Shown piece by piece: positions 44,532 through 55,605 of a DNA stretch of 64,000 bases. Below the pieces are notes generated by a model. That model made no database searches. It was not told the origin of the DNA and was given only the letters and a program-made list of their open reading frames with translations. Position 1 is the first letter of the stretch; each line of letters starts with the position of its first letter. The stretch comes from Lasiosphaeris hirsuta (lineage: Eukaryota; Ascomycota; Sordariomycetes; Sordariales; Lasiosphaeriaceae), in contig JAUKUA010000002.1 in the NCBI GenBank assembly GCA_030549175.1, positions 6,448,001 through 6,512,000 of the forward strand, written 5' to 3'. The translations under genes were made by a program, and so were the position numbers.

Positions 44532-45464
44532 CTAGCTTCTTGGAGTCTTACCCTTTTTATAAAGGCCGTTGACCTAGTTGTACCCAGTTAGACCTTTCGG
44601 ACGCAAGTGTCTATAGAGTATTGCAAGCGACAGGAGATGCCCGTTACTTACAAGCGCGATAAGCCTATGACTTTCGCAAAATGGATCCCCGGGTGGGTTT
44701 TTGGCCGGATTATCACAGTTGCGGTCCCCCTCCTTGTACCGACATCTGTGGCGAGAGCAGTAACGCTTGGTGGTCCCTTCGGGGCAGTTCGGTATTTGGC
44801 AGCGGTGATGGACGCAGAAGGAGTATATCTTGTAGGTCGTCTTGCCGTGTCTGTCCTTGCCGACAAGACAGCTGACGGCATGCCGACATTGCACCGGCAC
44901 AAACGGCGGGCCTCCCGGGAGCAGGCCCATAAGCTGGCTGCAGCGATGGTACGAGCAGGCCTCGAACCCATCCGTCTTCGGCCCGTGGCAGTGGTCGGTG
45001 GCGCACTCGTGCGTCGCGCAGTACGTCACCTGCGACGACTTGCTGTTGCCGCAGCCGGTGGGAGAGCTGCAAGTGTGCTGTTCGCAGAATGCGCCCGGTG
45101 GTGATGCCATCTTTCCGCGCCCACAGCGGGAAAGCGGCCACGTGCAGGTGTGGTTGCTGCAGAATTTCCACACGTCGGGAACCTCCTGCGGCAGGTGGCA
45201 GCCGCCGGCGTATTGGCAGAGCGTCTGCATGTGGACTTCGCACCAGCCGTTTAGCTGCACCGCTCGCTTGGTACACGTGCCCCTGCACCGATGCCCTTGA
45301 CATAGCTTGCCCCCTTCTCCGACGACCGCCCCGCAATTCTGGACATCGCATGTGTGTTCATGACAGTAGTGCCCGGATCGCGGGTTTTTCATTGGTTGGT
45401 TGCATCCCCAAACTTGACATTGCTGAACCAGAACAGGAACCGGATAGGCTTGCAAGTATGACAT
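44532..45464 (-). CDS. Cys/His-rich repeat protein, putative zinc-binding array
   Basis: 284 aa from exons 45464-44652 and 44573-44532; the intron has GTAAGT, a TCTAAC branch and CTAG. The body is ten successive units of the form C-x(4-6)-C ... [YFW]C-x2-H-x-C, with the cores YCHEHTC, LCQGHRC, WCEVH, FCSNHTC, FCEQHTC, YCATHEC, ACSYHRC, FCVHHRC, YCSRHRC and FCESHR. Each pairs the two early Cys with a Cys-His of its end, so zinc coordination is likely. There is no signal peptide, so it should act in the cytosol or nucleus. No named domain family was recognised. The gene lies between repeat copies A and B, yet its frame is intact and its codon use normal. Confidence 0.7.
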
Positions 45465-46149
45465 TGGAGAAGATCGAGATGTTCTCGTCGAGTGGGACTG
45501 CGTGGTGGATCAGAAGCCGGGTTGACTGTGCTGATGCAGAGCCGGCGAGAAACTTGGGCTGGGGCAGCGGCGAGTTATAGTACGCAGCACCCAGGAGCTG
45601 TCTGCACAAGTGTTGTCCCCGACAGGCACCCAAGAGCCAATCAGCAGGCTATCAGAGGCACCCCTTTCTGATCAACCAGATGTTACGTGGAGGCACTGGA
45701 GCCTATGATCAAGGACTTTTCATGCATGCAACCGACAAGACCATCTTTGCTGTACTGGGAGCCGATGATAACAGAGGGCGAGCAAGTCCGTAGCATTTGC
45801 TTTTTTAGGTTACTTCAGCTCCTGCGGGCATATGACCCGGTAACCTGTTCTACCACCCAATACTAGTAGACATTGCGTGGCGGCCGTCTCTGTCGCAGAG
45901 AGGAGCGAGGAAGGCGCAGCAGCCTTTGGGTACATAGCACGTCGGCAAGAGGATAAGGGAAAGTAGAATCTCTGAAAAATTGTTTATTTTGCATAATTTA
46001 CATGCACCTACGATTTAATTATTGGCCATGAAGGTCGAAGCTGTACTGCATGCAGCCTGGTATCGTTGTCGCATCAGCAGCTGCTACTAAGTCACTACTT
46101 CGAATGATGGGTAAATAAAACCCTGAGCGCTGGTATTAACGAGTAGTTA
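45465..46149. other. Intergenic, no gene recognised
   Basis: No protein-like frame. Presumed promoter of the minus-strand Cys/His gene and 5' flank of the receptor relic. Confidence 0.4.
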
Positions 46150-46967
46150 CGAGCCTTGCCGTTACTCCAGCAAGAATGATGGTCGTTGGGCAGCCTACCA
46201 GACGCAACGAGTTTCTCTATATACTGTCTAGGCTCGACGACGGGCGAGATCGCACTCTTTGTCGGCCGGTCAGGTCGCTCGAGGGTTCGATCAGCCTGTC
46301 TCCATCCTCTCTGCCGACGATCGAGAAGTTGTAATGGATAACGACGTTCATTGTGTTTATGGTCGCGCTATGGGCGTCGTGCTTCGCTCGGATATCGACC
46401 GCATGCCTGCTGCTGCAGTCCGTCTAATAGAAGTAGTGGAGAGCAGCTATCTGGATCGCCACCGCATCGCAGGTGGTGATGCTCGTCGCCTGCGAGACTA
46501 CTCAGCTCCTTCAATGCCGCCCAATGCGGGCAATGTGGGCTCTTGCCTCTGAGGCAAAGTGCATATCCGCTAAGGAGACATGGATAATGGCGTACGTTAA
46601 CATCGGTGAGCCGCCCAAGTCCCTCTGCATTCTCCCAGGAAAGCAGTCTGCTGACCGTGACTCGAATGAAGCCCTTGGCATGTTCAGCGACACGTTGCTC
46701 GCGATTTTTCCGACGTTCATCATCTGGCGCCTGCACCGCTCGACCGTAGAATGGACCATAGTGTCCATTCTGATAGGGCTCGGGTTGCTCGCTGTCCTTG
46801 CTAGAATGTTCAAGATCGTCACCTTGAAGTCGTTCGACATCACATCTGAAAATACTGTCGGCGACATGATGCCGGCCTTCATCTGGACGCGCATCGAGGA
46901 GATTGACCACATCATTGCGGCGTGTGCCCCCCTCCTCAAATTACCTATCGAATGGAATGGTAGGTAG
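46150..46967 (+). pseudogene. Rhodopsin-domain (PTH11-like) receptor relic with several stops
   Basis: The homology reads ITTFIVFMVALWASCFARIS, then a cluster of three stops (TAA 46425-46427, TAG 46428-46430, TAG 46434-46436), then WRAAIWIATASQVVMLVACE and QLLQCRPMRAMW, an intron-like junction (GTGAGC...GAATGAAG, about 46605-46670) and DTLLAIFPTFIIWRLHRSTV up to TRIEEIDHIIAACAPLLKLP. These are the middle and last membrane segments of the fungal rhodopsin-domain family. CAG/CAA to TAG/TAA changes would explain the stops. It is a degraded relative of, but not a recent copy of, the intact gene at 31851. Confidence 0.75.
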
Positions 46968-47419
46968 ACTTTACTCGATCTGGATACTTCCATACGCATC
47001 CGACACATCCAACAAGGGCAGCCACTTCTTCTGGCCTGGGAAATCACAGGCGCCGTTGTCAACTCAGAAAACTAGCAGCGGAGCGCAGATCACAGTCTCT
47101 AGGAACAAAGAAACGGCGGCCTAACCCTGTGAGATGAGTCTTTTTTTAGGCGCAACGAGTAGTAATTGAAGAAAGACTGTCTGCCGCTTGCTCTTACCAG
47201 TTTTCTGCATTTGCCAGCATGAAAGACAAAAGGCGCAAGACAAATGCACTCGGCTCTCCAAACTTCGAACCACATTATCTTGATATAAGAACGTAGGCGC
47301 CAGCCGCAACTTGGCCAGCCAACTTTTGGTATTTGATCGTGTAGGCGCAGTACTACCAACACAGGTTCGTGGGATCGGTTCACTGCTGCCCAATGCAACA
47401 ATGCGAGCTATGACCATTT

Positions 47420-47630
47420 GTTGTGTGCAACGAATCTGGGCACATGAAATTTCCTTTTTCGTACCTCACGCACGTGACGTTGCTCACCCTGGCTCAGGCT
47501 CGACTCAGTCGCTGCTCAGGATTCGCTCAGGTTGGCTCACCTTTGCTCACCCTAATTACCATTTTCGGCAGGGTGCGGCGCAGCCTCCAAATCGCTTCAA
47601 CTCTAGCCGAGGGGGCCCAGAACTGGTCCC
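47420..47630 (+). repeat. Direct repeat, copy B
   Basis: Counterpart of copy A at 41943-42142, same orientation, about 5.5 kb apart. See that entry for shared blocks. Confidence 0.75.
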
Positions 47631-47639
47631 ATATGTAAT

Positions 47640-50539
47640 AATAACTAAAACGTGTCCTATTAAACTAGTAGTCTTCGTATGTTCGTATTACTTTCAGTTC
47701 CGTCACGGTAAAACAATACTGGCAAGATGGAAGTAGTTGGGGAGTGGGCTTGATTTGAACTTAAGGTAAGTTCAGTGCTATGACACTAACATACATATAA
47801 GCGCCTGTATTTCTGTTTATCTCTGCCTTTTCCGTCTAATTCTTATGTAAAAGGATAAAAAGTTTTAACTAACAGTATTGCTTTAGTAGCACGGAATCCG
47901 GTAGCTTAACACTATATATGTATTGTTGGAAATGGGTTACCCGATGTAACGGGCTGAGCCCTGTGGTGGGGCGCAGCCCTACCGACAACCCCGTGGATGA
48001 AGCTATTCCCAAGATCGCTGGCGCGCCCACAGACCCTAACACTAACCCTTAACGGGAGTCCGTGGTTCTCAAACCTTCTGGCCCCCTCTGGTCATAAGGA
48101 GACGAAAAATACGGAGGTACATGTCGTTCTTTACAACTATATAGGAGCCTTAATCTCATCGTTGCTTTTACTTGTGAGTTGGAACTCTAAGTAAAGCAAT
48201 ACACGTTCGGAACTACATGTTTATCACCATAGTGTCATACATTGTGACAGTAATTCAGATTGTGTATTCAGATCAAGACCTCTTACTTGAGACTTTATAT
48301 TACCCCTTGTACCCCTCGAGACTTCATTTAACACAGACCCGCTTCTATAAGCCCTTCAGACCTCTGTAGGACCACGTGGACCACCTATATCTAAGGGATA
48401 GCCCTTGCCAAAGTTAGGATTGTAACACCGCACAAACACGTTAACATCAGCTCGTAGACCGCTACCCTCTATCCCGGAAATACAAGCATTAACCAAGTTT
48501 AACAGTACCTAAATCTTCCTTACCAACGCTGCCGCCGTGGCTAGGTAATATATTTTAGAAGCGTAAATAATCTTAATTAGCGGGACTCCGACGCGGTTAG
48601 AGTCTAACCACCGTACCTCGTCCGGTTACGCCGTCGTCTTCACTATATCCTGCTCCACTTAGACGCGTTAGATACCTACCTGAACTGTGGGACCATCCTC
48701 GGCGGCAATACCATCGCGCGTGTACAGTTCGATATATCCATCTCTTTCACACAGTTCATAGTAGTACGTAATCTAGTAGCCCGCAGGTTAGTCCTAGTAA
48801 AAAGTAGTATTTCCGGTCGAAGCGGCTAACGTACTAGGTATCGTAGTTAAGGTAAGAGCGGCGCGTACGGCGGAGATCAGCGCTTCGGGGTAAAAGATAG
48901 GATAAGAACCGAGCACGGTGAGATCAAAGTAAGTGACGTAGGTATTAGGGCTGTCGTTGAAAGAGGTAGCGGCACTAGAGAAGAGCTTACGTGGGGTATT
49001 AAACTGTACGTAGATCTCTATACCGACTGTCAGCTCCAGCCTAGGACAGTTTGGGTGTCGGCATTCTTACGCTTCTTATAGCTCCATGGCCTTGAGGGCT
49101 TTGGCTTGGTCTTTAAGTTGGTTATGGATAGGGACCGGGGGGCTAGTTGTCGCTGAGGAAGTTGTTGAGACTGTGGGGGGAGGGGCTATCGCGTTTAGTC
49201 AAGGGTTGTACGCAGGGCTAACAATGCGTTTCGACAGACGCGTAGATAACCTTGTTGGTCAATCTGCCCGAATTGAAGGTACCGACTCAGCTCTGCTGTG
49301 GGTATGCGTGCCATTGAGTTGCCGAGTTGAGAATATCGTAATACAGGCGGCAGGTGGAGCTTGGCGCGCGAGATGTTTGCGTAGTGGCCCAAGCCCCCTT
49401 CTAAGAAAGAACTAGCAAGCGGCGTCGAATTCGAGTGGTATGCGAGGCCAGTCTTTGTACACATGCTCACAAGATCTTGGGTTAAGGGATGTCAAACTTT
49501 CCAGGCTCTACATAGCCTCGACTACCATATACTAAGCAGAGGTCACCCTACTTGAATCACTCGGTTACGAGGACGACATTTCGACACTGAGTCAACGATG
49601 GCACGGGTAGCTCCTAAGCGTTTTCTCGAGGGAGATTGTTAATGAAATCGCTGTGCCATTGTTGGTAATTCCAACCAAATAATAATTTATTGGAATATCA
49701 ATCCCTCACTTCTAAGTCTGAGACCTATCCTCTGTCGTAGTTGACTCTTGCGCGCGGGAAAGCCGCTGCACGAGCGAATCAGACCGCTAGTTCCAACAGA
49801 AGTCACCAGAACTTGTCAATGTCTGGCCGCAACGCATCCAATAGAGCCTTATTTCCAAATACCTCACCGACTGCCTTCAGGTCCCCCCAACAGTGCGACT
49901 CGTGCGATTCGTCGGTTTTTGAGTTTTTGGGTCTGTTCGCTGGTGTAAGTAAACAAAGCGACAAAAGGGCGCGTATGCGAGGCAGCGAATCGCACTTCCA
50001 ACCCCGGAAGCGGAACCGCCCGCTTCAAAGCAGCTTCTCGCATCAGGCATCTGCGACCCTATGAAAAAGGGCCTTGTGCTTGGGCGAGCCTTCCTGACAT
50101 CCGGTTACAGGTACAGCGAACCGCGACAGCTAGTGACGGACCGCTGGTAGTGCCACGATCCGAAGACACGACGACATGTGTGGACCTTGTAGTACCCAGC
50201 ATCAAAGATCCACCAGTGGGGGCTGGAATGGCACAGGTTTCAATGCCATTGGAGGAAAGGTACTCCGTAGCGTGCTGTCTAATTGAGCCCTCACGCATTC
50301 ACGATATCAAGTCGTTTTCCTTTTCCTGCTAAAATCTTAAAGGTAGGAGAGTAGAATTTAGAAGTCGAACAAGGTGTATTTCATGTCCCCTCACGCCGGC
50401 CGTGGCCGAAGCTTGGTCTTCTGACAAGAGGTTTGCGATATATGTAACGTGCTAACATATCCCGGTGCCCTCTATCCAACAAAACAAAGTCTGACAAAAC
50501 CCGAATGCAAATACCACACGCTGCATGCCTTGTTAACTA
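47640..50539. other. Decayed repeat-like DNA, possible retroelement LTR, no gene
   Basis: Composition is less GC-rich than genes nearby and frames are short. A TGTTGG start at 47924 followed by a GGGTTACCCGATGTAACGGG palindrome and a later CCCCTCGAGACTTCATTTAACA segment (to about 48333) could be a damaged Copia-type LTR. No reverse transcriptase, integrase or RNase H motif could be read from 48.3 to 49.4 kb, so the type is unproved. Confidence 0.35.
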
Positions 50540-50860
50540 TCATAGGGATGATGGAGCAGCTGGATATCGCTCTCGAGGGCGACTGCGATAGGAATACTGA
50601 GGATCCGTATTCCCCGGCGGCTTCGTGCGAGTGGGTCGGTTGTCTGATGGAGTGAGGCATCTCGAGCTGCCACACGAGATCACATTAGCTAGGTACTGAG
50701 CTGGTAATTTGCGTGTAGTCGATGGGTTATGAATGGGCGTACCTTGTTTCTGGCGGGCCCTACGGCAACGCTGGATGCACTTCCACAAGATGAGTATAGT
50801 GGACGGAAGTGCTGCAGCCAGTGCAATAATGGCGATAATGGCCTCGAGTGTAATGTCCAT
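50540..50860 (-). CDS. Small single-pass membrane protein
   Basis: From ATG 50860 the protein opens MDITLEAIIAIIALAAALPS and continues TILILWKCIQRCRRARQKQ: one hydrophobic segment followed by an Arg/Lys-rich stretch, so an inner N-terminal anchor with a cytoplasmic tail. As a single exon it is 106 aa. A possible intron (GTACGC at about 50742 to GGCAG at about 50667, with a GCTAAT branch) would change the tail. Similar short fungal proteins exist but function is unknown. The start lies about 670 bp from that of the divergent Clr5-ankyrin gene, so the two may share a promoter. Confidence 0.5.
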   Translation of the reverse strand: MDITLEAIIAIIALAAALPSTILILWKCIQRCRRARQKQGTPIHNPSTTRKLPAQYLANVISCGSSRCLTPSDNRPTRTKPPGNTDPQYSYRSRPRERYPAAPSSL

Positions 50861-51530
50861 GATCAAAGCTCTGATTCTTTTGTAATTCACAAAACTGCGT
50901 TCATGGGCAACTTGGGAAAAACCAGGAGGCCATACATGAATGTTGATGTGGTCTTGTAGTTGGTGTGGATTGAGATGACGGGAGTGCCGAGGGAGTTCAG
51001 TAAGACAAGTCAGAGGGGGCCCGTAGTCTGGGGGTCCATGGCTGCTGGAGAAGCAGATTGTGGATAGAGCCAATTGATGAAGGTCCATGCGAAGCCACGA
51101 ATGAGACCTTGTTCAGCGCGATTTGCTCAATTTGCCATGCCAGGAGGCTTTTCTGGTTGGCTGGCATTGCCGGTGGGGCTGTTAGAGTCGGTAGGTCGGG
51201 GGGTTTATAAGTATGAGCTTCGAGCCAGGAGACTCACTTCAGCAACAGCAAAACCCCCCTCCAAGAGTAGGTAACCAATTGGTTGGTCTGGATTGGTTGC
51301 TAAAACAGGGGTCTTGCCTGTATGCTATATGCTATGCACCTTACATACATAAACGCATTTCAGATTGTGGATTGAGCCAATGGAGGCCCATTTGTTTCAG
51401 CCCTTTCATCCGACCTCACCGCCCGGGCTCAAAAAGCCAATGTTCATCCGACAACCCAAAATTCTGCTCTGAATTTTCGCTCAAACACGCATTCACTCGT
51501 CATCTCAGCCCCATCGTTGTTGCCGCAATC

Positions 51531-54500
51531 ATGAGCTCTCTTACCAAGAAGACAGGCTCGCAGCATTCCGAGGCAGAGTGGATGAAGCATAGAGACACGA
51601 TCTGGCGTCGGTACATTATCGACGAGGCTCCGCTCAAAGACCTGCTTGTGGAAGTGCAGGGGCTCGGGATCTGTGTCACGTGCGCTCTCTCTGCTCCCTC
51701 ATCTGCTTTGCCGAAACGACTGATGGAAGTAGCTGACGACGATACTCATCTAGGAAGGCACAGCTGGAGTACAAGCTGAAGCAGTGGAACTTTCGTCGAA
51801 ACATCGACAAGTTAACATGGAATGAGATCGATAGCAATATCAAGAAGCGCAAACGCACGGGCAAGGAAAGTGAGGTCATTCACAACGGAAAACGACTGAA
51901 GCCAGAAAAGGTGGCCAAGGCGACAAATCTTTACCGAGATTGCAAGTGGACGAGCCAGACAGCTGTTCAAGCAACTAAGAGTATGGCTCCCCTTGGCCTT
52001 CCACATGCCCCGTACGTATTACTCATCTGAGTACTAACTGGACGGTAACAGCAGATTCGACTCAAACATCGCTGTCGGAGTTGCATGTTGCTGTTTGCAC
52101 CCCGGCTCCAATGCCTCTGGAGTTTTCTTGGCCATCAACTCTACCCTGGTTTCGGGTCCAGACAGAGCTCTCTGTCGGTGAGTAAACTGATTGCCATGGT
52201 TCCGACTTCGGCAAGCTCCCTAGTCTGACTGACAGAAAACCAGTACTGAGCAATGCAATCCCTTCTCCTCCCAGCCGTGTCGACGGCGACTATCCCGGGA
52301 CCGTACTAGAGAGACTGTGCTACACAGTTGATCTTTGGGCGCGGCGCATGTCGAGAGGGACTGAAATTTCTGTGACAAGCACCGGACTGTCACGACTTGC
52401 CTCAGTCATTGGGGTCACAATGCCCGAATTATATGAAGGCGAGAACCTCCAACGTGCCGCTATTCTGGCTAGGCTACCGAGACCCAGCGTCTCTCATGAA
52501 CTCCTGAAAATCACCATCTATCGACTGTCAAACTGCCTTTACTCGGACTCAGCCCACCGGGAAAACTGGAAACACATCAACGACGTGATTTGCTGGTCTG
52601 GTTTGATGCGTCACCGATTTGATTTCTCCACACTTACAATCAACGATGTCTCTATCTCGGCGTTTGTGGAGAATCTGTTCGGTGCCGCTGTCAACAGCGA
52701 TACAGTGGAAGCGCTTGACACAATCAGATGGCTATTGTCATGTGGCCATGACCCTAATAGCCCAATTCGATACGCTAATTTTGTGCCGGGGGCAGTTACT
52801 GCCGTCCAGTTATCCGTAATGCAGCGAAGACCAGATCTTTTGCGACTTCTGTTGGACCAGGGGGCAGACCCAGATCTCAAGTTTTCTCACAAGCGCGCGC
52901 CTCTAGAAATTGTCTTGGCTAATCCCTACGGGGTACCTCGACAGCAGGAGAACAAGTTGGAGATGGCTCGTCTTCTCGTCTCTCGGGGAGCGAATGTCAA
53001 CAATCCAACTCAAGGCCCATATCCATCCATTCTCGGCTTGGCTGCTGCGAAGCTCGGAGATGTGGAATTCCTCAAGCTCGTTGTGGGGAAGGGCGCAGAT
53101 GTTCAACAAACGATGAAGTGCAACAATGACCTTGTACGTCGAGTCACTGCTCTGAGTTGTGCGGCGGGGTACCAAGATGAAGGCAATAAATTAGTCGGGA
53201 AGTCAACCGCGCTCGCGATGTCATACTACTTGCTAGAGGCACACCCCACGATCAACTGCCGGATGTATCCTCTTTCCGACTACATCACCGCTGATGTTTT
53301 CATTGCAGCAGCTCTGGCCGGCAACTGTGACGTAATCCGCCTCTTGTTCAGCCACTCGCCAACAACCATAGCGACTTCGAATAGTATTGGCATTACCCCA
53401 TTGCTTGCAGCTGTTCATCGCGGCATGGTCCAAGTCTGTGAGCTGCTGGTAGAGCTGGGTTGCTCGCTGAACTCGACGGCAGGTGATCTCTCTCCACTCA
53501 TGCTGGCCTGTCAGAGGGGTGAACGCAACATCGTTTCGCTTCTTGCGCAGAAGGGCGCATCGACGAACGAAGCACTTCCGAACTCACGGCCATTTCCTCC
53601 AGCTATGGATTTCTTCTGGGGGAGGAAAGCTCATCTATGCTCATACGAGAAAAAAAAACTCCAAGAACTACCATTTTTCACATCTCTTCGACTGGCGCTA
53701 GTTTTCCATAGCTCTGACTGCGCGATCACCCTACTCCACTATAGTGCCAAGCCACTGGGAGGAGAAATGCGGCTGGTCGCTGTTATCAGTCCATCGTTCA
53801 AGGATTATCCCCACCTGGTATCGGCCTTGGTCAAGGCTGGTGGTGATCCACGGGAACAATTCGAAGACGGAAATAGCATCATTAGCTACCTGGTGTCCAA
53901 GTATTCCTCCTTCTTTGCGGAATACCTCGACAAGAAGAGGCAAAATATATTCGACAGCCTCAAGTTTCTCCTCCACAATGGAGCTCATATGGATGGCACA
54001 GAGCTCCCCAAAGCCCTCCAGAAAGGCTATTGGCGGCTGGCTGAGCTTCTCATTCAGTTTGGAGCGTCAACGAAAGCCAGGGCCACCTTGAGATCGCCGG
54101 TGCTTCAGTCAGTGCTTCTGCTGCCAGATAGTTTGGCGTTTGAAAAACTCTCCCAAGATTATCCGGACTTGATCAAGTACACCCCAGGATCCCTATGCGC
54201 GGCTGTACAACGGGGACACGACCCAGCCGTCATCCACCAACTGCTTAAGAAGCGACCCGACAATAGGCCGCTACACATTCTCGAGGCCACTGCAGTTGGC
54301 ATTGCAATTTGGCAGAGTGCGGATATTTCACTCGTTCACCTACTTGACCTCAATTCGTCGCGCCCCATCGCATGCAAACTCCCGTTTAGTCACTACGACC
54401 TTGATATTTATGATGATTTCCATGACGAACCATATTGGTTTAACTGCATCCATCCAGACGATCTCGACTTCCTGCGTGTAGGTCGCGAACATGTACAATG

Positions 54501-55605
54501 GGGAAGAACCGTGTCATGTCCGGCACTCGAAAATAGCGCAGTTCGGGGGTCTCTGCTCACATATGCGGTCTTCGCGAACGACGAAGCCGCTTTTCTTCAT
54601 CTCCTCGATCGCGGATGTAAGCCAGATCGAAGTACTTGGCTGGTGTTGGCATATAACGGTCTTGTGTCTATGGCATCAATACTCTCCCAGAGGCAGTGGG
54701 GTTTTACATCGGATGAAGAAAATGGCGTTCCGGAAGAACTGCCCCTTATTCTCGCCATAGCTTGCCTATCAAAAGAGCACCGAACGGCGATGGTTCAGCT
54801 TCTCCTAACGGCTGGATTCCCGGCGACATACGCCAAAGCCCAGGTCCCTCCATTGTGGATTGCAGCCATAGAAAGGGAGTTGAGCATTGTCCAGCTCTTG
54901 ATCGATGCCGGTGCCGATGTTAACGCCACTGTGTTAGATGGGGGATGGACGCTTCTCTATTACGCTATCTGGCAAGAAGAGTTCTGGCAAGAAGAGTTGG
55001 CAATTATCTTTGCTCTAATCGATGCTGGGGCTAATGTCAATGGAGTGCTTCTGCAGGCAATCCGGAATTCATGCTTAAAAACCGTCAATGCACTAATCCA
55101 CGCGGGCGCGGATGTTGATGAAGTGGTTGACAAGGGAGTCTATGGCGAGGTTCATACCCGCACACCCCTCCAGTACGCAGTCGAAGTTGGCCAGCTGGAT
55201 ATTATCCACGCCTTGATAGAAGCAGGAGCCGATGTCAATGCGGCAGCCCCGAGAGAGGCTGGAGCAACTGCCCTCCAATTTGCTTGCATCACAGGTCAAC
55301 TCGGAATCGCAAAGCATCTGATAGAACTTGGTGCAGATGTAAATGCACCGGGATCTCAACACAAAGGTCGGACCGCCCTCGAAGGTGCTGCAGAGTATGG
55401 AAGAATCGACATGATCCAATTGCTCCTTCATCACGGAGCGAAGACGACAGACGATGGGCGGCGACAATATGTTAGGTCCATAGCACTGGCGGAATATCAA
55501 GGACACATGACTGCAGGTAAGATGCTGAGAGCCTATAGGGAGTGGGAACTTGAGGACGAGGAGATACTGCATCATGTGCTGGAGGATGTGAAAATGGAGG
55601 GTTGA
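51531..55605 (+). CDS. Clr5-domain ankyrin-repeat protein
   Basis: 1287 aa from exons 51531-51679, 51754-51980, 52052-52177 and 52244-55605. The N-terminal Clr5 domain is split by the first intron: EWMKHRDTIWRRYIIDEAPL, then KAQLEYKLKQWNFRRNIDK. A Pro-rich linker across the third exon (PMPLEFSWPSTLPWFRV) follows. Ankyrin units begin near residue 400 (LLRLLLDQGADPDLK) and are densest at the C-terminus (VQLLIDAGADVNATV, IHALIEAGADVNAAAP, AKHLIELGADVNAPG). In fission yeast Clr5 is a silencing factor; the fungal Clr5-ankyrin architecture has no assigned role and is often found in accessory regions. Every intron has CTAAC/CTGAC-type branch sites. No stop or frameshift was seen; this is the one intact member of the incompatibility-like set here. 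Confidence 0.88.

Noticed and set aside
52178..52243. Frameshift in the Clr5-ankyrin gene
   Set aside because: Explained by a normal 66-bp intron (GTGAGT donor, CTGAC branch, CCAG acceptor) that restores frame.
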